NCBI GenBank assembly: GCA_023135995.1
Contig: JAGLRY010000153.1
Span: forward strand, 1-5,981
Origin: Candidatus Aminicenantota bacterium
Lineage (GTDB): Bacteria; Acidobacteriota; Aminicenantia; Aminicenantales; Aminicenantaceae
DNA length: 5,981 nucleotides
Direction: 5' to 3'
The notes under the pieces were generated by a model. It saw only the letters and a list, made by a program, of their open reading frames with translations. It did no database searches and was not told where the DNA came from. The translations under genes were made by a program, and so were the position numbers. Below are positions 4,845-5,981 of this stretch, piece after piece (the stretch's first letter is position 1; each line of letters opens with the position of its first letter).

Positions 4845-5602
4845 TTTTAATCGTTGTGTTCGGACTTGTCTGGGGAAGCTTCCTCAATGTCGTCATCTAC
4901 CGCCTGCCCAGAGGTCTCAGCCTCCTCCGGCCCCCTTCGTCCTGCCCTCACTGTGGAAAACAGATCAAATTTTACGAAAACATTCCCATCCTTTCCTATC
5001 TAGTTTTAAGGGGAAAATGCGGGAGCTGCAAGGCCAATATCTCTCCGGCCTATCCGTTAGGCGAGGCCCTCACCGCTTTCTGTTTTCTTCTGGTTTATTT
5101 GCAGTATTCACTGAGCCCCCACTTTTTTGCGTCCTGTCTGTTCGCCAGTGCGTTGATCGTCTTGGGATTTATCGACTTTTATCACCAGATCTTGCCGGAT
5201 GAAATAACCTTACCTGGATTTGTTTTAGCTCTCCTCTACACGTTTTTCCGTGACGAGTTGAGTCTCCTTCAAGCCTTGCTGGGAGCCGCAGTGGGCGCGG
5301 GCTTCCTGCTGTTTATCTACGGCGTTTATTACCTTCTGCGCAAAAAAGAGGGACTGGGTCTGGGTGATGTGACGATGATGCTGATGGTCGGTGCGTTCCT
5401 CGGCTGGAAGCAGACGCTGCTGACTCTTATTCTGGCCTCTGTCGGAGGTGCTGTCGTGGGTGTTTTTTTCATCATTTTCAAGAAGAAAGACCTCCAGCAT
5501 GCTCTTCCATTCGGGACTTTTCTTGCGCCTGCTGCCTTTGTGGCCCTTCTCTACGGACAGCAGATCATCGATGCCTACCTGTCGCTTTACAGGCAGCCGT
5601 GA
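4832..5602 (+). CDS. pilD: Prepilin peptidase, A24 family (PilD/GspO type)
   Basis: 256 residues, polytopic inner-membrane aspartyl protease that cleaves the leader of type IV prepilins and type II secretion pseudopilins and, in bifunctional members, N-methylates the new N-terminus. The N-terminal helix contains WGSFLNVVIYRLP, the family hallmark. The cytoplasmic domain has two CxxC pairs (C38/C41 and C63/C66), the zinc-binding form associated with the bifunctional enzymes. Catalytic aspartates are D115 in FIDFYHQILPD and D179 in GLGLGDV. About seven further hydrophobic segments follow. Full length. The start lies inside the last codons of the TPR-like gene (13-base overlap) with no clear ribosome binding site, so translation is probably coupled. 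No pilin, PilB/C or Gsp gene is in the window. The symbol marks the family; gspO would be equally valid. Confidence 0.94.
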   Translation: MEEIILIVVFGLVWGSFLNVVIYRLPRGLSLLRPPSSCPHCGKQIKFYENIPILSYLVLRGKCGSCKANISPAYPLGEALTAFCFLLVYLQYSLSPHFFASCLFASALIVLGFIDFYHQILPDEITLPGFVLALLYTFFRDELSLLQALLGAAVGAGFLLFIYGVYYLLRKKEGLGLGDVTMMLMVGAFLGWKQTLLTLILASVGGAVVGVFFIIFKKKDLQHALPFGTFLAPAAFVALLYGQQIIDAYLSLYRQP

Positions 5603-5618
5603 CACCAATTTTGCAGGA

Positions 5619-5981
5619 TTATTTGATGATCCTGTAGATCTCTCTCCAGGATCTAATTTTGAGAAGACCGCCGGTCACCTGTTCCAGTTTCTGGATGGTG
5701 GAATCATATTCTTGAATATAAACATCTCTCTTCCTGATACCGCTTTCCGTAGCAGACTGCTCACCCAATGTCACAGCAGACCTGGTTTTGATGGATAGAG
5801 TCAGGCTCTCCACATTGCCCCCAGCCGTTCTGAAAGCACTGCCACCTACTACAGTCCCAGCTTTGGAAACGATGAACCTTCCGTATAATTTCCCGATTCC
5901 GGCAATATTCTCACATGGGTCAACGCTCTCGATACTCCCCGTCAATGTGTTGAAGTAAACGATAAAATCTCCAATTTTCGG
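5619..5981 (-). CDS. Unrecognised protein, C-terminal 120 residues
   Basis: The frame enters from the right edge and is open for 120 codons to TAA at 5621-5619; its start lies outside the window. I do not recognise the family. Visible features: GDFIVYFNTLTGSIESVD, then GIGKLYGRFIVSKAGTVVGG, then alternating polar and hydrophobic residues (NVESLTLSIKTRSAVTLG) that suggest beta strands, then a charged helix-like part (SGIRKRDVYIQEYDSTIQKL) and a basic C-terminus ending SWREIYRIIK. The repeated G-rich strand pattern could indicate a beta-rich or beta-helix-like domain (for example FapA- or FecR-like), but no motif confirms this. It is convergent with the prepilin peptidase gene, with 16 bases between the stop codons. 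That it is coding is supported by the natural composition and by the lack of a plausible rival frame. Confidence 0.65.
   Translation of the reverse strand, partial: PKIGDFIVYFNTLTGSIESVDPCENIAGIGKLYGRFIVSKAGTVVGGSAFRTAGGNVESLTLSIKTRSAVTLGEQSATESGIRKRDVYIQEYDSTIQKLEQVTGGLLKIRSWREIYRIIK
5628..5660 (+). terminator. Candidate terminator of the ABC-prepilin peptidase operon
   Basis: GATCCTG (5628-5634) and CAGGATC (5647-5653) form a perfect 7-bp stem with a 12-base loop, followed by TAATTTT. An alternative 6-bp hairpin (5614-5619 with 5629-5634) shares one arm. It lies within the 3' end of the convergent minus-strand gene, so plus-strand termination would occur inside that gene. Confidence 0.4.

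Noticed and set aside
5448..5798. A 116-codon plus-strand frame across the prepilin peptidase end and the convergent gene
   Set aside because: It starts inside the prepilin peptidase gene in another frame and continues antisense to a more convincing minus-strand gene.

Overview
The window looks like ordinary chromosomal DNA of a bacterium with moderate G+C content and Shine-Dalgarno-led genes. The gene types are a MEMO-family protein, a ferritin-like protein, a NatA/GldA-type ABC exporter and a prepilin peptidase. They would fit an anaerobic or microaerophilic Gram-negative lineage such as Desulfobacterota, Nitrospirota or Acidobacteriota/Aminicenantota relatives, but the sequence does not fix the taxon. 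No transposase, integrase, phage gene, CRISPR array, tRNA or rRNA is visible.

Layout. (1) Positions 570 to 1, minus strand: the first 190 codons of a MEMO-family protein (AmmeMemoRadiSam system protein B type), with an extra N-terminal domain and a good sigma-70-type promoter at 661-689. (2) Positions 571-1231: a 661-bp divergent intergenic region. Its left part holds the MEMO promoter, its leader and a terminator-like hairpin. Its right part (about 946-1231) holds a promoter and a long, strongly folded leader in front of the next gene. (3) Positions 1232-2206, plus strand: a protein with two ferritin-like four-helix regions. (4) Positions 2325-5602, plus strand: four tightly coupled genes (ABC ATPase, ABC-2 permease, membrane-anchored TPR-like protein with a pseudopilin-like tail, prepilin peptidase) that overlap or nearly touch and probably form one operon. 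(5) Positions 5981 to 5619, minus strand: the C-terminal part of an unrecognised protein, convergent with the operon.

How the parts may work together. The ABC pair and the TPR protein look like an inner-membrane export module, and the prepilin peptidase gives a possible link to type IV pili or type II secretion. The ferritin-like gene stands alone behind its own regulated leader.

The most interesting signal is that leader. A 9-bp closing stem (998-1006 with 1151-1159) encloses four further helices. Its 3' strand can instead form a 14-bp terminator-like stem with 1189-1203. The 5' part of the leader (closing-stem strand plus the following 14 bases) is repeated just before the ribosome binding site. 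This is the layout of a riboswitch or other attenuator, and I could not match it to a known class from memory.
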